Below, piece after piece: positions 27,367 to 36,399 of a DNA stretch of 64,000 nucleotides. Origin of the DNA: Ruegeria spongiae (lineage in GTDB: Bacteria; Pseudomonadota; Alphaproteobacteria; Rhodobacterales; Rhodobacteraceae); NCBI RefSeq assembly GCF_023502395.1, contig NZ_JAMFMB010000019.1, positions 1 through 64,000 of the forward strand, written 5' to 3'. Both the position numbers and the translations under genes were made by a program. The notes beneath the pieces were generated by a model that searched no databases, had not been told where the DNA came from, and was given only the letters and a program-made list of their open reading frames with translations. Position 1 is the stretch's first letter. Each line of letters starts with the position of its first letter.

Positions 27367-27386
27367 CCAGGTTTCTTATCGTCAGC

Positions 27387-27569
27387 TTAGCTTGCTGCGA
27401 TAGCCGCGCCCGCAACGACCAGCAGGATCAGCGGCAGCCAGATGCCACCCGACGAACCTTGGGTCTCTTCAACGATGACCGGCGGCTCAACAACGGGCTC
27501 TTCCAGGTTACCGGCAAATGCGGTCGAAGCTGCAGCAGTCAGAGCAGCGGCGAGAACGAGTTTCTTCAT
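27387..27569 (-). CDS. Small exported protein with C-terminal membrane anchor
   Basis: The 60-residue protein has a clear signal peptide (MKKLVLAAALTAAASTAFAG), a short acidic proline-valine stretch (EEPVVEPPVIVEE), and a C-terminal hydrophobic helix (WLPLILLVVAGAAIAAS). The ATG at 27569 has an ideal GGAGG site. A 27-residue mature protein plus anchor leaves little room for enzymatic function. I know no function, but gene signals are strong. Confidence 0.8.
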   Translation of the reverse strand: MKKLVLAAALTAAASTAFAGNLEEPVVEPPVIVEETQGSSGGIWLPLILLVVAGAAIAAS

Positions 27570-27708
27570 ATTAACCTCCAGAATGCGTGCGATTCGGTAT
27601 TTCCAAACCGCACTGCCAAGACTTACCTCGTGGGGTTTTCTAAGCAACTATAAGCTGGGATTGCAAATGGTTGTTGCCCATTCTCCGCCTTTGAGCCGCC
27701 AAATGTCG

Positions 27709-28308
27709 TCAAATAAGCAACACTTGCGTGCCCACGTTGGTCATCGCGAAAAGCTCGGCGATGTGTTCGTTATAAAGCCCGATACAGCCATTGGACGACC
27801 GACGACCGATTTTGCGCGTATCGTGAGTGCCGTGGATACGGTAGTATTTCCAGCCAAGATAAAGCGCATGGGTGCCCAGCGGGTTGTCCGGCCCTGCTGG
27901 AATGAAATCGGGCCATTCCGGGTTGCGCTTCTTCATCGACGGCGTTGGCGCCCAGGTGGGTCCCTCAACCTTGCGGATCACGCTTGTACGCCCGCGCCGG
28001 GTCATATCCTCGGTCAACGGCACGGAAGACGGATAAAGCTTGTAGGTGGCCTGATCGTCGGACCAGTAGTGCAGCGCGCGCGACTGGGTATCCACCAGAA
28101 TCGCCCCGTTTCTGGTATTCGAGAAATAAGGCTGCCAGCTCAGCGCGCGAAAGCTTGAGATGTTGCGATCAACCGCCGCTTCCTCTTCCGGGGCGGGCCG
28201 CAGGGGATCGCCCGGGATGTATTGCGCAACCGCCGGCGTCGCCAGAACCGATGCCGCGCCGACAAGAAAGCCGCGCCGTGTCTGGGGTGTAATGCACTTC
28301 CGCTTCAT
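27709..28308 (-). CDS. L,D-transpeptidase (YkuD domain), Tat-exported
   Basis: The 199-residue protein has a twin-arginine signal (TRRGFLVGAASVLATPAVA) and a YkuD catalytic domain with the motif H159-G-T and S-S-N-G-C175-I-G-L. Such enzymes make 3-3 peptidoglycan cross-links or attach proteins to the wall in the periplasm. I chose the ATG at 28308 because the Tat signal follows. The longer frame upstream has no signal. It is divergent from the CAP-domain lipoprotein gene. Confidence 0.92.
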   Translation of the reverse strand: MKRKCITPQTRRGFLVGAASVLATPAVAQYIPGDPLRPAPEEEAAVDRNISSFRALSWQPYFSNTRNGAILVDTQSRALHYWSDDQATYKLYPSSVPLTEDMTRRGRTSVIRKVEGPTWAPTPSMKKRNPEWPDFIPAGPDNPLGTHALYLGWKYYRIHGTHDTRKIGRRSSNGCIGLYNEHIAELFAMTNVGTQVLLI

Positions 28309-28476
28309 AGCCTTGGACCTCAATTCAGAACAAATGAACTTGCCCGGCATGATATTGCCGGAAAGCCGCAGTCGCAAATCAATCCGCATCTCTTGGGCGG
28401 TGTGTTGCACACGCGCATTTGCACCTTTGCGCGGCGCGCTGTATCTGCCGGTAAAGAAACGGCTCAAGGTGACAGT

Positions 28477-28968
28477 ATGTTGCGTCTAGTTTTGCTTGTC
28501 GGGTTGGTGCTTGGGGCTTTGGCGGCCTGCACGCCCTCATATGAGAATAACGGTTCCGGCAAGGTGTACCGAATCAGGGGTGACGAATCGAAAGTCCAGT
28601 TCCGGATGCTTGATTCGGTCAATTCCCTGCGCTCTGCCGCCGGATTGTCGACGGTACAGCTGAATGCGCAGCTCAACGCCGCCGCCGCGACCCATTCGCG
28701 GGACATGTCGGTTCAAAACCGACCCTGGCATTTCGGCTCGGACGGATCGTCACCCCTGGATCGCGCGCAGCGGGCCGGATTTTATGGCCCGTTCCTGGGC
28801 GAGGCGATCTCGGAATCCTATGAGACCGAACTGGAAACCCTGTCGGCCTGGATGGGACAGCCGGGCACCCGCTCGGTCATCATGGACACGCAGGCCCGCA
28901 ACATGGGGTTTTCGTGGTTTCAGGAAAACAATGGCAAGATCTGGTGGACGCTGGAGATGGGTGGCTGA
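28477..28968 (+). CDS. CAP-domain (SCP-like) lipoprotein
   Basis: The 163-residue protein has a lipoprotein signal with lipobox LAAC (cysteine at about residue 18) and a CAP/SCP domain: LDSVNSLRSAAGLSTVQLN, LNAAAATHSRDMSVQNRPWH with the metal-site histidines, the EAISESY block and the C-terminal WWTLEMGG. Bacterial CAP proteins are secreted and of uncertain function. The ATG at 28477 is the only start giving the lipoprotein signal. Confidence 0.9.
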   Translation: MLRLVLLVGLVLGALAACTPSYENNGSGKVYRIRGDESKVQFRMLDSVNSLRSAAGLSTVQLNAQLNAAAATHSRDMSVQNRPWHFGSDGSSPLDRAQRAGFYGPFLGEAISESYETELETLSAWMGQPGTRSVIMDTQARNMGFSWFQENNGKIWWTLEMGG

Positions 28969-29011
28969 TCAGCCTGCCAGCGCTGCGATGCCATAACGCA
29001 ACAACCTGATG

Positions 29012-29041
29012 CCCGCCGCCGTGACCCATAGCGGCGGCGGG
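29012..29041. terminator. GC-rich stem-loop between convergent genes
   Basis: CCCGCCGCC (29012-29020) pairs perfectly with GGCGGCGGG (29033-29041) over a 12-base loop, in the 83 bp between the ends of the CAP lipoprotein gene and the TauC-like gene. It has no T-run, so termination may depend on Rho or be partial. Confidence 0.55.
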
Positions 29042-29051
29042 TGTCGTTGGA

Positions 29052-30320
29052 TCAGCTTTTGCCCTTCCACGGCACCAGTACACGTTCCGCCCAGCGCATC
29101 AGCATGTCGATGCCAAAACCGATGACACCGATCAGGATGATGCCCATGATCACGATATCGGTGTTCTGAAACTTCGAGGCGACCATGATCATCATGCCCG
29201 CGCCCTTTTCGGCGGCGACCAGTTCGGCGGCCACGACCGTGCCCCAGCACACTCCCATCGCAACCCGCGCGCCGGTAAAGATTTCAGGCAACGAGTTCGG
29301 GATGATGACATAGCGCATCAACTGGGCTTTCGACGCACCCAGCGAATAGGCGGCATGCACCTTCGAGATATTGACGCCGGACACGCCCGAACGGGCGGCA
29401 ATGGCCATGATCCAGAGCGCAGCAAGGAACAGCAAGATGATCTTGCCGCCCTCACCGATCCCGGCCCAGATGATCACCAGCGGGATCAACGCCAGTGGGG
29501 GCACCGGGCGCATGAATTCGACGATCGGGTCGAACCAGCCCCGGAACCAATTGGACAGGCCCATCGCATAGCCCAGCGGAATGCCAACCAGCGCGCCCAG
29601 CGCAAAACCCACGACAACCCGCATCAGCGAATAGCCCAGGTGTTCCCACAGGGTAAAGTTGCGGAAGCCCTCGCTGGCGATCTCACCCATACGGGTAAAG
29701 ACGTTCTCGGGGGCGGGCAGCCAGATCGGCTCCATCTGCCAACCCTTGTCCGGGTCGATGTTCAGCGTACCGCGCTGCGACATCACCACGCGACCGAAAT
29801 CGGTCGCAACCTCGCCACCCGGCGCGATGGGCTGGCCGTTCACTGCAACGATCCTGGCCCCCTCGTCGCGCCCGATCTCGTCATTCTGGTCGAGCCGGGC
29901 CAGTTTGCTGCGATAGGCGGCGATGGCCACACTGTCATCCTTGGCAAACCCCTCGCCGGGCGCCACTTCGGGCGCATCGGCAGGTTCACCGGACGGATGG
30001 ACCAGAAGTGTCACCGTGGCATCGTCGCGCTGGCCGTCAGCGGTTTCGACCGTATAGGTGAAGGTGCCGTCGCCCGTGAACGGCCCCGGCGCATGCAGGA
30101 AGCCCGGCAACAACACCGATCCGGTAAACGCGCCCCACAGCACAATAATGGCGATGATCGAGATGATCGAGGCCTTGCGATCGGACACAACCGCGCTTTC
30201 GTCCCCGAAAGTCACCGTTTTCAACGAGGTGAAATCCTGGCGCTGCGTGCCCGCCGTGACCAGCTTCACCACGAAGTAGGCAGCGACGAACATTGCGACA
30301 TATATGAGAATGGGGATCAT
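29052..30320 (-). CDS. Taurine/nitrate-type ABC transporter permease (long TauC-like)
   Basis: The 422-residue permease has the binding-protein-dependent core in its C-terminal 220 residues: LGYSLMRVVVGFALGALVGI, PVPPLALIPLVIIWAGIGEG, KVHAAYSLGASKAQLMRYVI (EAA loop) and VAAELVAAEKGAGMMIMVAS. Typical SsuC/TauC proteins have about 260 residues. Here an extra N-terminal part supplies two more membrane segments (about 3-20 and 53-75) and roughly 150 periplasmic residues. It overlaps the ATPase gene by 4 bp. Taurine as substrate is inferred from the broken neighbouring binding protein. Confidence 0.85.
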   Translation of the reverse strand: MIPILIYVAMFVAAYFVVKLVTAGTQRQDFTSLKTVTFGDESAVVSDRKASIISIIAIIVLWGAFTGSVLLPGFLHAPGPFTGDGTFTYTVETADGQRDDATVTLLVHPSGEPADAPEVAPGEGFAKDDSVAIAAYRSKLARLDQNDEIGRDEGARIVAVNGQPIAPGGEVATDFGRVVMSQRGTLNIDPDKGWQMEPIWLPAPENVFTRMGEIASEGFRNFTLWEHLGYSLMRVVVGFALGALVGIPLGYAMGLSNWFRGWFDPIVEFMRPVPPLALIPLVIIWAGIGEGGKIILLFLAALWIMAIAARSGVSGVNISKVHAAYSLGASKAQLMRYVIIPNSLPEIFTGARVAMGVCWGTVVAAELVAAEKGAGMMIMVASKFQNTDIVIMGIILIGVIGFGIDMLMRWAERVLVPWKGKS

Positions 30321-31123
30321 TGTGCCGCCTCCGTCCGTCCCATGATTTCTTCTTCCATATCCCAGATCATGCCCAGGATTTCTTCGCGGTTCTTTGCAAA
30401 TTCCGGGTGTTTCTTGACCTCGCGCAGGTCCTGATCCACGCCCATATCCGCGAAGTGCAGCTGGTATTCCTTGTGGATGCGCCCCGGACGCGGCGCCATC
30501 ACCAGCAATCGCTCACCCAGCAGCAGCGCCTCTTCCACCGAGTGGGTGATCAAGATGATGGTCTTGCCGGTCTCTTTCCAGAGCTTGAGCACCAGCGACT
30601 GCATCTTTTCGCGGGTCAGCGCATCCAGCGCGCCCAGCGGTTCATCCATCAGGATGACATCGGGATCATTGGCCAGACAGCGCGCCAGCGCCACGCGCTG
30701 CTGCATGCCGCCCGACAACTCGTAAATTGCCTTTTCCTTGAACTCCTGCAGGCCGACAACCTCAAGCAGGTGATCGACCTCGCCGCGATAGTCCGCCTCG
30801 CGCTGCCCCTTCATGCGGGGACCAAAGCTGACATTGTCGCGCACGCTCATCCATTCGAACAATGCGCCTTGCTGGAACACCATGCCCCTTTCGGCATCCG
30901 GCCCGGTGACCGTGTGCCCGTTCATCACGATCTGACCTTCGGTCGGGGCCAGAAAACCGGCGACGATGTTCAGCAGCGTTGTCTTGCCGCAACCCGACGG
31001 CCCCGGCACGCTCATCAACTCGCCTTCATTGAGATGCAGCGACACGTCCTTGAGCGCCTGAACGGAGCCACCGTTCGGCAGGTCAAACCGCATCGAGATC
31101 TTTTCAATTGAAAGTCCGGACAT
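30317..31123 (-). CDS. Taurine/nitrate-type ABC transporter ATP-binding protein (TauB-like)
   Basis: The 268-residue protein has Walker A GPSGCGKTT (41-49), signature LSGGMQQR, Walker B DVILMDEPLGALD and H-loop ITHSVEEA. These fit the taurine/nitrate/sulphonate ATPase family (SsuB/TauB). It is upstream of the permease gene and downstream of the broken binding-protein gene, from which a stem-loop at 31217-31246 separates it. Confidence 0.9.
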   Translation of the reverse strand: MSGLSIEKISMRFDLPNGGSVQALKDVSLHLNEGELMSVPGPSGCGKTTLLNIVAGFLAPTEGQIVMNGHTVTGPDAERGMVFQQGALFEWMSVRDNVSFGPRMKGQREADYRGEVDHLLEVVGLQEFKEKAIYELSGGMQQRVALARCLANDPDVILMDEPLGALDALTREKMQSLVLKLWKETGKTIILITHSVEEALLLGERLLVMAPRPGRIHKEYQLHFADMGVDQDLREVKKHPEFAKNREEILGMIWDMEEEIMGRTEAAQ

Positions 31124-31216
31124 GCTCCGCCTTTCCCTTCTGCATGATTTGAGGGTTTTGACCTATCCCCAGAGGGCGTCTCGGCGGTTCACCTGAACCG
31201 CTTACGGACGCAATGC

Positions 31217-31246
31217 CCGAGAGCGACGGGGAACCGCCGCTCTCGG
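31217..31246. other. Stem-loop after the binding-protein pseudogene
   Basis: CCGAGAGCG (31217-31225) pairs perfectly with CGCTCTCGG (31238-31246), with a further CGG/CCG pair inside the loop. It occupies the same place (binding-protein gene, stem-loop, next transporter gene) as the stem-loop at 18356-18384, so it probably stabilised the binding-protein transcript before that gene decayed. Confidence 0.65.
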
Positions 31247-31255
31247 CTGGTGCTC

Positions 31256-31867
31256 ACATGCCGTTTGCCGTCGTCAAAGGCCCGGCGTTCACGGTGCCCT
31301 CATACGAGTCGAGCGCGCTGCCAATGCTGCCCGACGTCACAAAGACATCTGCCACGCCTTTCATGAAGTCCTGCGCACCGCCGCCAAGCCACTTGTCACC
31401 CAGTTGGTCTTCGACACTGGGAAAGGTGAAGGTCGCGATGGTTGCCTGGGTGTCCGCTTTCTCTCATCCGGCGCAGGGCCCCGCCCCAGCCACATGCCAT
31501 ATCGACCGAGCCCTGCGACAGGGCGGCCGCACCCTCGGCGGGCGCCATATCCACAACGTCAAGACTGTCCAGCGGAACACCGAAATGCGCCATCTGGCTC
31601 AGGAAACCATAATGCGCCGCCGTGCCCAGCGGTACGGCAACTTTCTTGCCCGCCAGTTCACCGGCGGTTTCCTTGTCGATCTCATGCGCGGCCGCAACAA
31701 CGCAGTTATCATTCTCGGAATAGCTGACTGCCAACTCCACGATCTGGATGTCCTGACCCGCGCTTGCGGCAACCACATAAGGCGGCACGCCCTGTTTGAC
31801 CGAGATCTGCACGTCACCCGACGCCATTGCCGCGCTCATTGCCGTGCCGGTGTCAAAGCGGGACCGG
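31256..31867 (-). pseudogene. TauA-like taurine-binding protein, broken
   Basis: The minus strand has the middle of a TauA-type binding protein (FDTGTAMSAAMASGDVQISV, QGVPPYVVAASAGQDIQIVE, GKKVAVPLGTAAHYGFLSQM, MACGWGGAL) and, in another frame, its C-terminus (PSVEDQLGDKWLGGGAQDFM, then GVADVFVTSGSIGSALDSYE, ending at 31256). The signal peptide and N-terminal lobe are gone. About 60-70 residues between GWGGAL and the C-terminal block are deleted with a frame change near 31460. The left edge abuts the IclR gene at about 31868. Confidence 0.85.
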
Positions 31868-32638
31868 ATGGGCAGAGCCGCCGAAAGCTTGATCGTCACC
31901 AAATGTGCCACCATCATGGATGTACTGACACGGGCCCGCCATCCGATGGTCTTTTTCGAAATTGTCAACGCCACCCAGTTCGTCAAATGCTCGTGCCATC
32001 GGATTCTGGCCGTCCTGCAAAACGAAGAGCTGGTCGAATATGACAAGGAAAGCCGCACCTACAAGACCGGGCAGCGGCTCCATCGCTGGGCCCGCGCCGC
32101 CTGGAATCGCTCGGATCTGCAGCAGGTGGCGGCGGTTCCGATAACGGCGCTCAGTGAAGAAACAAATATGAATACGGCGCTGATCGTGCTGGATCACCAC
32201 GAGATCCTGTATCTCAGAACGTCGAATTTCGACGCCGTGCGTTATGCTCCCCACGCCGGAGACCGCGCGCCGCTGCATTGTACGGCGGCGGGCAAGGTGC
32301 TTCTGGCACATATGTCAGAGGCGCAGTGGCAGGCCTATATCCAGTCTGCGTCGCTGGAAAAATACACCGAGTACACCCATACCTCAACCGAAGCGCTTGC
32401 CGCTGAGCTGCCGAAAGTGCGTGAAGCGGGCTACGCCACCGCGATCCGTGAGGAATTTCTTCAGGTCATGGGCATGTCGATCCCGATCTGGAACGATCAG
32501 AACAAAGTGGCCGCCTGCCTGTCGCTGTGGACGCTTACGGCCAGTTTCGACCCTGACAGTTTCGTCGCCCATGCACCACGCCTGCAGGAGGTGGCGCGCG
32601 GGGTATCGAACCGGATCGGCGGCGCTGTCCCCACCTGA
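31868..32638 (+). CDS. IclR-family transcriptional regulator
   Basis: The 256-residue protein has an N-terminal winged helix (ATIMDVLTRARHPMVFFEIV, SCHRILAVLQNEELVEYDKE) and a C-terminal IclR effector domain (TNMNTALIVLDHHEILYL, PLHCTAAGKVLLAHM, GYATAIREEFLQVMGMSIPI). I chose the ATG at 31868, which gives normal IclR length. A longer start at 31796 would translate antisense to the taurine-binding remnant. It may have controlled the taurine transporter, now separated by the rearranged junction. The effector is unknown. Confidence 0.88.
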   Translation: MGRAAESLIVTKCATIMDVLTRARHPMVFFEIVNATQFVKCSCHRILAVLQNEELVEYDKESRTYKTGQRLHRWARAAWNRSDLQQVAAVPITALSEETNMNTALIVLDHHEILYLRTSNFDAVRYAPHAGDRAPLHCTAAGKVLLAHMSEAQWQAYIQSASLEKYTEYTHTSTEALAAELPKVREAGYATAIREEFLQVMGMSIPIWNDQNKVAACLSLWTLTASFDPDSFVAHAPRLQEVARGVSNRIGGAVPT

Positions 32639-32650
32639 CCCTGTCAGCGT

Positions 32651-33022
32651 CTACATGGTCTCGATACAGTGACGCCGAAACGCCCGCTTCAGCATGTCCA
32701 GCTCAGCGCGCAACAGATCGACCTCGGCGTGCAGAGTGTCCGACGCAGCCTCGCCTGCGATCAGCGCGAAATCACCAAGTTTGACACCCGTGGTACGGTC
32801 GAAGATCACAAAGCTCTGAACCCCGTCGGCAATCGCCTGCCGTGGTATGGTGATCCGCAGGTCCCAACCCTCGCCATCTGCCTCGGTCAGTTCGACGGTT
32901 TCGACCGGCTCGTCTTGATGCGTCACCCCGATCTCGGGGGGGTGTTCCGTTGTCGCGCCGGTCAGACGGCCTTCCCAAACGCCGTTGCGCAGCCGGAATT
33001 TGGTGAGTGTCAGCTCGCTCAT
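32651..33022 (-). CDS. Conserved hypothetical protein, beta-rich with C-terminal helix
   Basis: The 123-residue protein has a beta-strand-rich first 85 residues (LTKFRLRNGVWEGRLTG and similar alternating segments) and a charged amphipathic helix at the end (LHAEVDLLRAELDMLKRAFR). It has no signal peptide or membrane segment. It follows the next gene after 9 bp on the same strand, and both share the style of small cytoplasmic Rhodobacterales proteins. I do not recognise a function. Confidence 0.65.
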   Translation of the reverse strand: MSELTLTKFRLRNGVWEGRLTGATTEHPPEIGVTHQDEPVETVELTEADGEGWDLRITIPRQAIADGVQSFVIFDRTTGVKLGDFALIAGEAASDTLHAEVDLLRAELDMLKRAFRRHCIETM

Positions 33023-33031
33023 GCGGTCCCC

Positions 33032-33793
33032 TTACAATGCGGCGCGGCGGACCCGGCACAGGGTCAGGTCGCGGATAACGACCTGATTGAAATCGGGCGC
33101 CTCAAAGATCAGGTCGAGCCAGATCTTCTCGATGCGTTTTTCGTTCAGACGGGAATAGGCGAGGTCGAACTCCACCATCACATCCTCATCGCCCAGCGGC
33201 AGTTCGCGCACGATCTGTTCGGTATTGGGACCGTGGCGGATGTTCAGACGGGCGAAGATCTCGATCGGTTTTTCCGAGGTGATCTCGATATCGACCCGTA
33301 TCAGATGCCCGCGCGACAGGCCGTCGGCCGCCTCGGGTGGAAAATCCACCACCAGCGACAGAAACGAGCCTTCGAATTGCAGGACATCCATGCGCATTCC
33401 GTAAGGCGCCAGATCCGCCTCGCGCAGGTTGCGGCATTGCCGGAGCGTCAGTTCGGATTGGACGCAGTCGTGAAACAGCGTCACCTCATCGCCCAGTGCG
33501 GTCCGGTTCGGGGCCCAGGATACCCCGGGCACCGGCAATGGTCCGCGCCACAGCTCTGGCCGCCAGGACCAGTCGGTGCCATGCGGCTTGGGAAAGAACG
33601 AGGACCCGATCGCGGGCAGCGCCAACCGCCCGTCGGCGGCATGGATCAGCCGGTCAAGCTGAGTACGCAATTCACGTGCCTGAGCGCGCTGCTGGCGCAG
33701 GGTGGGCAAATCGGTATCGTCCGATTGCTGCGCCACCAGGCGCCAGTGCCGCAGCGCGCGCATTTGGAACAACCGATCCAGAACCCTGCTCAT
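33032..33793 (-). CDS. Conserved hypothetical protein (possibly DUF6478 family)
   Basis: The 253-residue protein opens with a helical segment (RALRHWRLVAQQSDDTDLPT, then a coiled coil to about residue 55). A domain rich in aromatic residues follows (GTDWSWRPELWRGPLPVPGV), then LFHDCVQSELTLRQCRNL and a beta-rich C-terminus with EIFARLNIRHGPNTEQIVRE. It lacks signal or membrane segments. I associate it with a Rhodobacterales-specific family of unknown function, but could not check this. It is cotranscribed with the 123-residue gene. Confidence 0.6.
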   Translation of the reverse strand: MSRVLDRLFQMRALRHWRLVAQQSDDTDLPTLRQQRAQARELRTQLDRLIHAADGRLALPAIGSSFFPKPHGTDWSWRPELWRGPLPVPGVSWAPNRTALGDEVTLFHDCVQSELTLRQCRNLREADLAPYGMRMDVLQFEGSFLSLVVDFPPEAADGLSRGHLIRVDIEITSEKPIEIFARLNIRHGPNTEQIVRELPLGDEDVMVEFDLAYSRLNEKRIEKIWLDLIFEAPDFNQVVIRDLTLCRVRRAAL

Positions 33794-33903
33794 CTTCCGT
33801 CCGCCGTTGGTGACGTGTGTTGCCCATCTGTTTAGCGAAAGGAGGCCCGCCAGATAAACCCACTAACGTCCGCACAATGGCTTTTTTCCGGGCTGAGGGC
33901 AGA

Positions 33904-34497
33904 TCAGCCCGGACCGGACGTGGCGTTTGCGCTGGCCGCGCGGGTCCGCCGGGCCAGTTCCGACAACAGGCGCGCGCCGCGATCGCCCAGCATCGGGCTG
34001 CCTTCTTCGGCGTAAAGCGCCAATGCAACAACATGGCCGTTCGCCGCGAACCCCGAGCGCCAGACCTGCTTGCTGGCGCCACGCACCCGGTGGCTTGTCT
34101 CGTCGAAGCGGATAACCGGCATGCCGCCATAATTGCGTGTGGCCGAGGGTTTCGCCGGGGCGGCAGACCGGGTGATGGCCTGGGCGTCGGGCTGAACGGC
34201 ATCGGCGCGCGCTTGGGTGGTTACCGTGATCAGGGCCAGCCCCTGCGCATTCTTGCCCGCGCCTGTGCCCAGCGCTTCGCAGCGGGCCAGCAGGGCAAAG
34301 CTGTTGCTATTGCCATTCCCGATCGAGCGCTGTTCGACGCAATAGCCGCGCGGCGCGCGGAGCACGATATCGCCGCCCGCCAACACGACGGATCGGGGCA
34401 GCGCCTGATTCTGCTGCGGTGCGGCAAGCTCGTCGCAACCGGCAAGCAGGGCCAGCGCGAGGGCGGCGATACGGACCTTAGAGGTCCATGTATTCAT
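33904..34497 (-). CDS. Putative lipoprotein downstream of ilvD
   Basis: The 197-residue product has a lipoprotein signal with lipobox LLAGC (cysteine about residue 21), followed by a domain with [20 protein letters not shown] and further short beta-like segments. Its start lies 20 bp inside the end of ilvD, so it is translated from the same messenger although no functional link is obvious. No family is recognised. A C-terminal alanine- and arginine-rich tail looks unstructured. Confidence 0.65.
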   Translation of the reverse strand: MNTWTSKVRIAALALALLAGCDELAAPQQNQALPRSVVLAGGDIVLRAPRGYCVEQRSIGNGNSNSFALLARCEALGTGAGKNAQGLALITVTTQARADAVQPDAQAITRSAAPAKPSATRNYGGMPVIRFDETSHRVRGASKQVWRSGFAANGHVVALALYAEEGSPMLGDRGARLLSELARRTRAASANATSGPG

Positions 34498-36211
34498 GCT
34501 TTTCAGCCTTGCCGCCGGGGTGGGTCACCGCGCCCTTGTAAGTCTCGCCGACAAGCTGCGCGTATTTCCACAGCGCGCCCGAGGCATAGATCGTCTCGCG
34601 CGGGCCGGACCATGCCGCCTTGCGCGCGGCAAGCTCATCGTCGCTGAGGTCGACCGTGATCGCGCCTTCCATGGCGTTGAGCGTGATCATGTCGCCGTTC
34701 TGCAGCAGGGCGATGGGGCCGCCATGAGCCGCCTCTGGTCCGACATGACCGACGCAGAAGCCGCGCGTCGCGCCCGAGAAGCGACCATCGGTGATCAGCG
34801 CCACCTTCTTGCCCATGCCCTGACCGGACAGCGCCGCCGTGGTCGCCAGCATCTCGCGCATGCCGGGACCGCCTGACGGGCCTTCGTTGCGGATGACGAA
34901 CACGTCGCCTTCCGCGTATTCGCGTTTCTGCACCGCATCAAAGGCGTCCTGTTCACATTCGAACACCCGCGCCGGGCCGGTGAAGCTGAGTTGTTCCTCG
35001 CTCATGCCCGCGATCTTCACGATGGCGCCTTCGGGGGCCAGATTGCCTTTCAGGCCAACAACACCACCCGTGGTCGAGAGCGGGGTTTCCACCGGATGGA
35101 TGACTCGCCCATCTGCGGCGCGGTCGATCTTCTCCAGTTCCTCGCCCATGGAATAACCCGAGGCAGTCATGCAATCCTCGTGCAGCAACCCGGCCTTGCT
35201 GAGCTCTTTCATCACCGCTGGCACACCGCCCGCCTCATAGAGGTCTTTGGCCACGAACTGCCCGCCGGGCTTGAGGTCAACGAAATAGGGCGTGTCGCGG
35301 AAGATTTCACAGACATCTTCCAGATAGAAATCGATCCCCGCCTCATGCGCCATGGCAGGCAGGTGCAGACCGGCATTGGTCGACCCGCCGGTGCAGGCCA
35401 CGATCCGCGCGGCGTTTTCCAGCGACTTGAGCGTCACGATATCGCGGGCGCGGATGTTCTTTTCGATCAGGTTCATTACCGCCTCACCCGAGGCCTCGGC
35501 ATATTGGTCGCGGCTCTCGTAGGGGGCTGGCGCACCGGACGAGTTGAACAGCGCCAGACCGATCGCCTCGGACACGCAGGCCATGGTGTTGGCAGTAAAC
35601 TGGCCGCCGCAGGCCCCGGCGCTGGGACAGGCGACCTGTTCCAGCTTTTCCAGCTCGCAGGTGGTCATGTTGCCCGCCTGATGCTGGCCGACCGCCTCGA
35701 ACACGTCCTGAACGGTAACATCCTTGCCTTCCAGACGGCCCGGCAGGATCGAACCACCATAGATGAAGACCGACGGCACGTTCAGCCGGATCATCGCCAT
35801 CATCATCCCCGGCAACGACTTGTCGCAGCCCGCCAGACCAACGATGGCGTCATAGCAATGGCCGCGCATGGTCAGCTCGACCGTGTCGGCAATCGCCTCG
35901 CGCGAGGCAAGTGACGAGCGCATGCCCTCGTGCCCCATGGCGATGCCGTCGGTCACGGTGATGGTGGTGAACTCGCGCGGGGTGCCGCTGGCGGCCTTGA
36001 CGCCAAGCTTGACCGCCTGCGCCTGACGGCTGAGCGCGATGTTGCAGGGCGCGGCCTCGTTCCAGCAGGTGGCGACGCCGATCAGCGGCTGATGAATTTC
36101 GTCCTCGCTGATACCCATCGCATAAAGGTAGGACCGGTGCGGCGCGCGCTCTGGCCCCTCGGTCACATGGCGGCTGGGCAATTTGGACTTGTCGAACTTG
36201 CGCTTGAGCAT
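34478..36211 (-). CDS. ilvD: Dihydroxy-acid dehydratase
   Basis: The 577-residue enzyme catalyses the third step of branched-chain amino acid synthesis, dehydrating 2,3-dihydroxy acids with an iron-sulphur cluster. Typical blocks are [69 protein letters not shown] and [20 protein letters not shown]. Cluster cysteines are visible in the first, third and fourth blocks. I chose the ATG at 36211, which matches the family N-terminus. It is divergent from the ABC-like gene at 36400. Confidence 0.96.
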   Translation of the reverse strand: MLKRKFDKSKLPSRHVTEGPERAPHRSYLYAMGISEDEIHQPLIGVATCWNEAAPCNIALSRQAQAVKLGVKAASGTPREFTTITVTDGIAMGHEGMRSSLASREAIADTVELTMRGHCYDAIVGLAGCDKSLPGMMMAMIRLNVPSVFIYGGSILPGRLEGKDVTVQDVFEAVGQHQAGNMTTCELEKLEQVACPSAGACGGQFTANTMACVSEAIGLALFNSSGAPAPYESRDQYAEASGEAVMNLIEKNIRARDIVTLKSLENAARIVACTGGSTNAGLHLPAMAHEAGIDFYLEDVCEIFRDTPYFVDLKPGGQFVAKDLYEAGGVPAVMKELSKAGLLHEDCMTASGYSMGEELEKIDRAADGRVIHPVETPLSTTGGVVGLKGNLAPEGAIVKIAGMSEEQLSFTGPARVFECEQDAFDAVQKREYAEGDVFVIRNEGPSGGPGMREMLATTAALSGQGMGKKVALITDGRFSGATRGFCVGHVGPEAAHGGPIALLQNGDMITLNAMEGAITVDLSDDELAARKAAWSGPRETIYASGALWKYAQLVGETYKGAVTHPGGKAEKHEYMDL

Positions 36212-36399
36212 GGCTGGACTCCCGGAAGAATGGTTCAGATGGCAATAGCCCCCTGCCGCGGGCGACACAAGTGGCATGGAAATCCATTGATCCCCGCGTC
36301 TTGTAATCCACCGGGCCAGTGCTTACCGTCCGTCATCCGGTGACAGTGGGATTTCCGCGCCGTGCCGTGGACGTTTTTACCTGAAACAAGGGACGGGTG

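Noticed and set aside
31796-31867. Longer start for the IclR regulator
   Set aside because: Those codons are antisense to the TauA-like remnant. The ATG at 31868 gives a normal IclR length.
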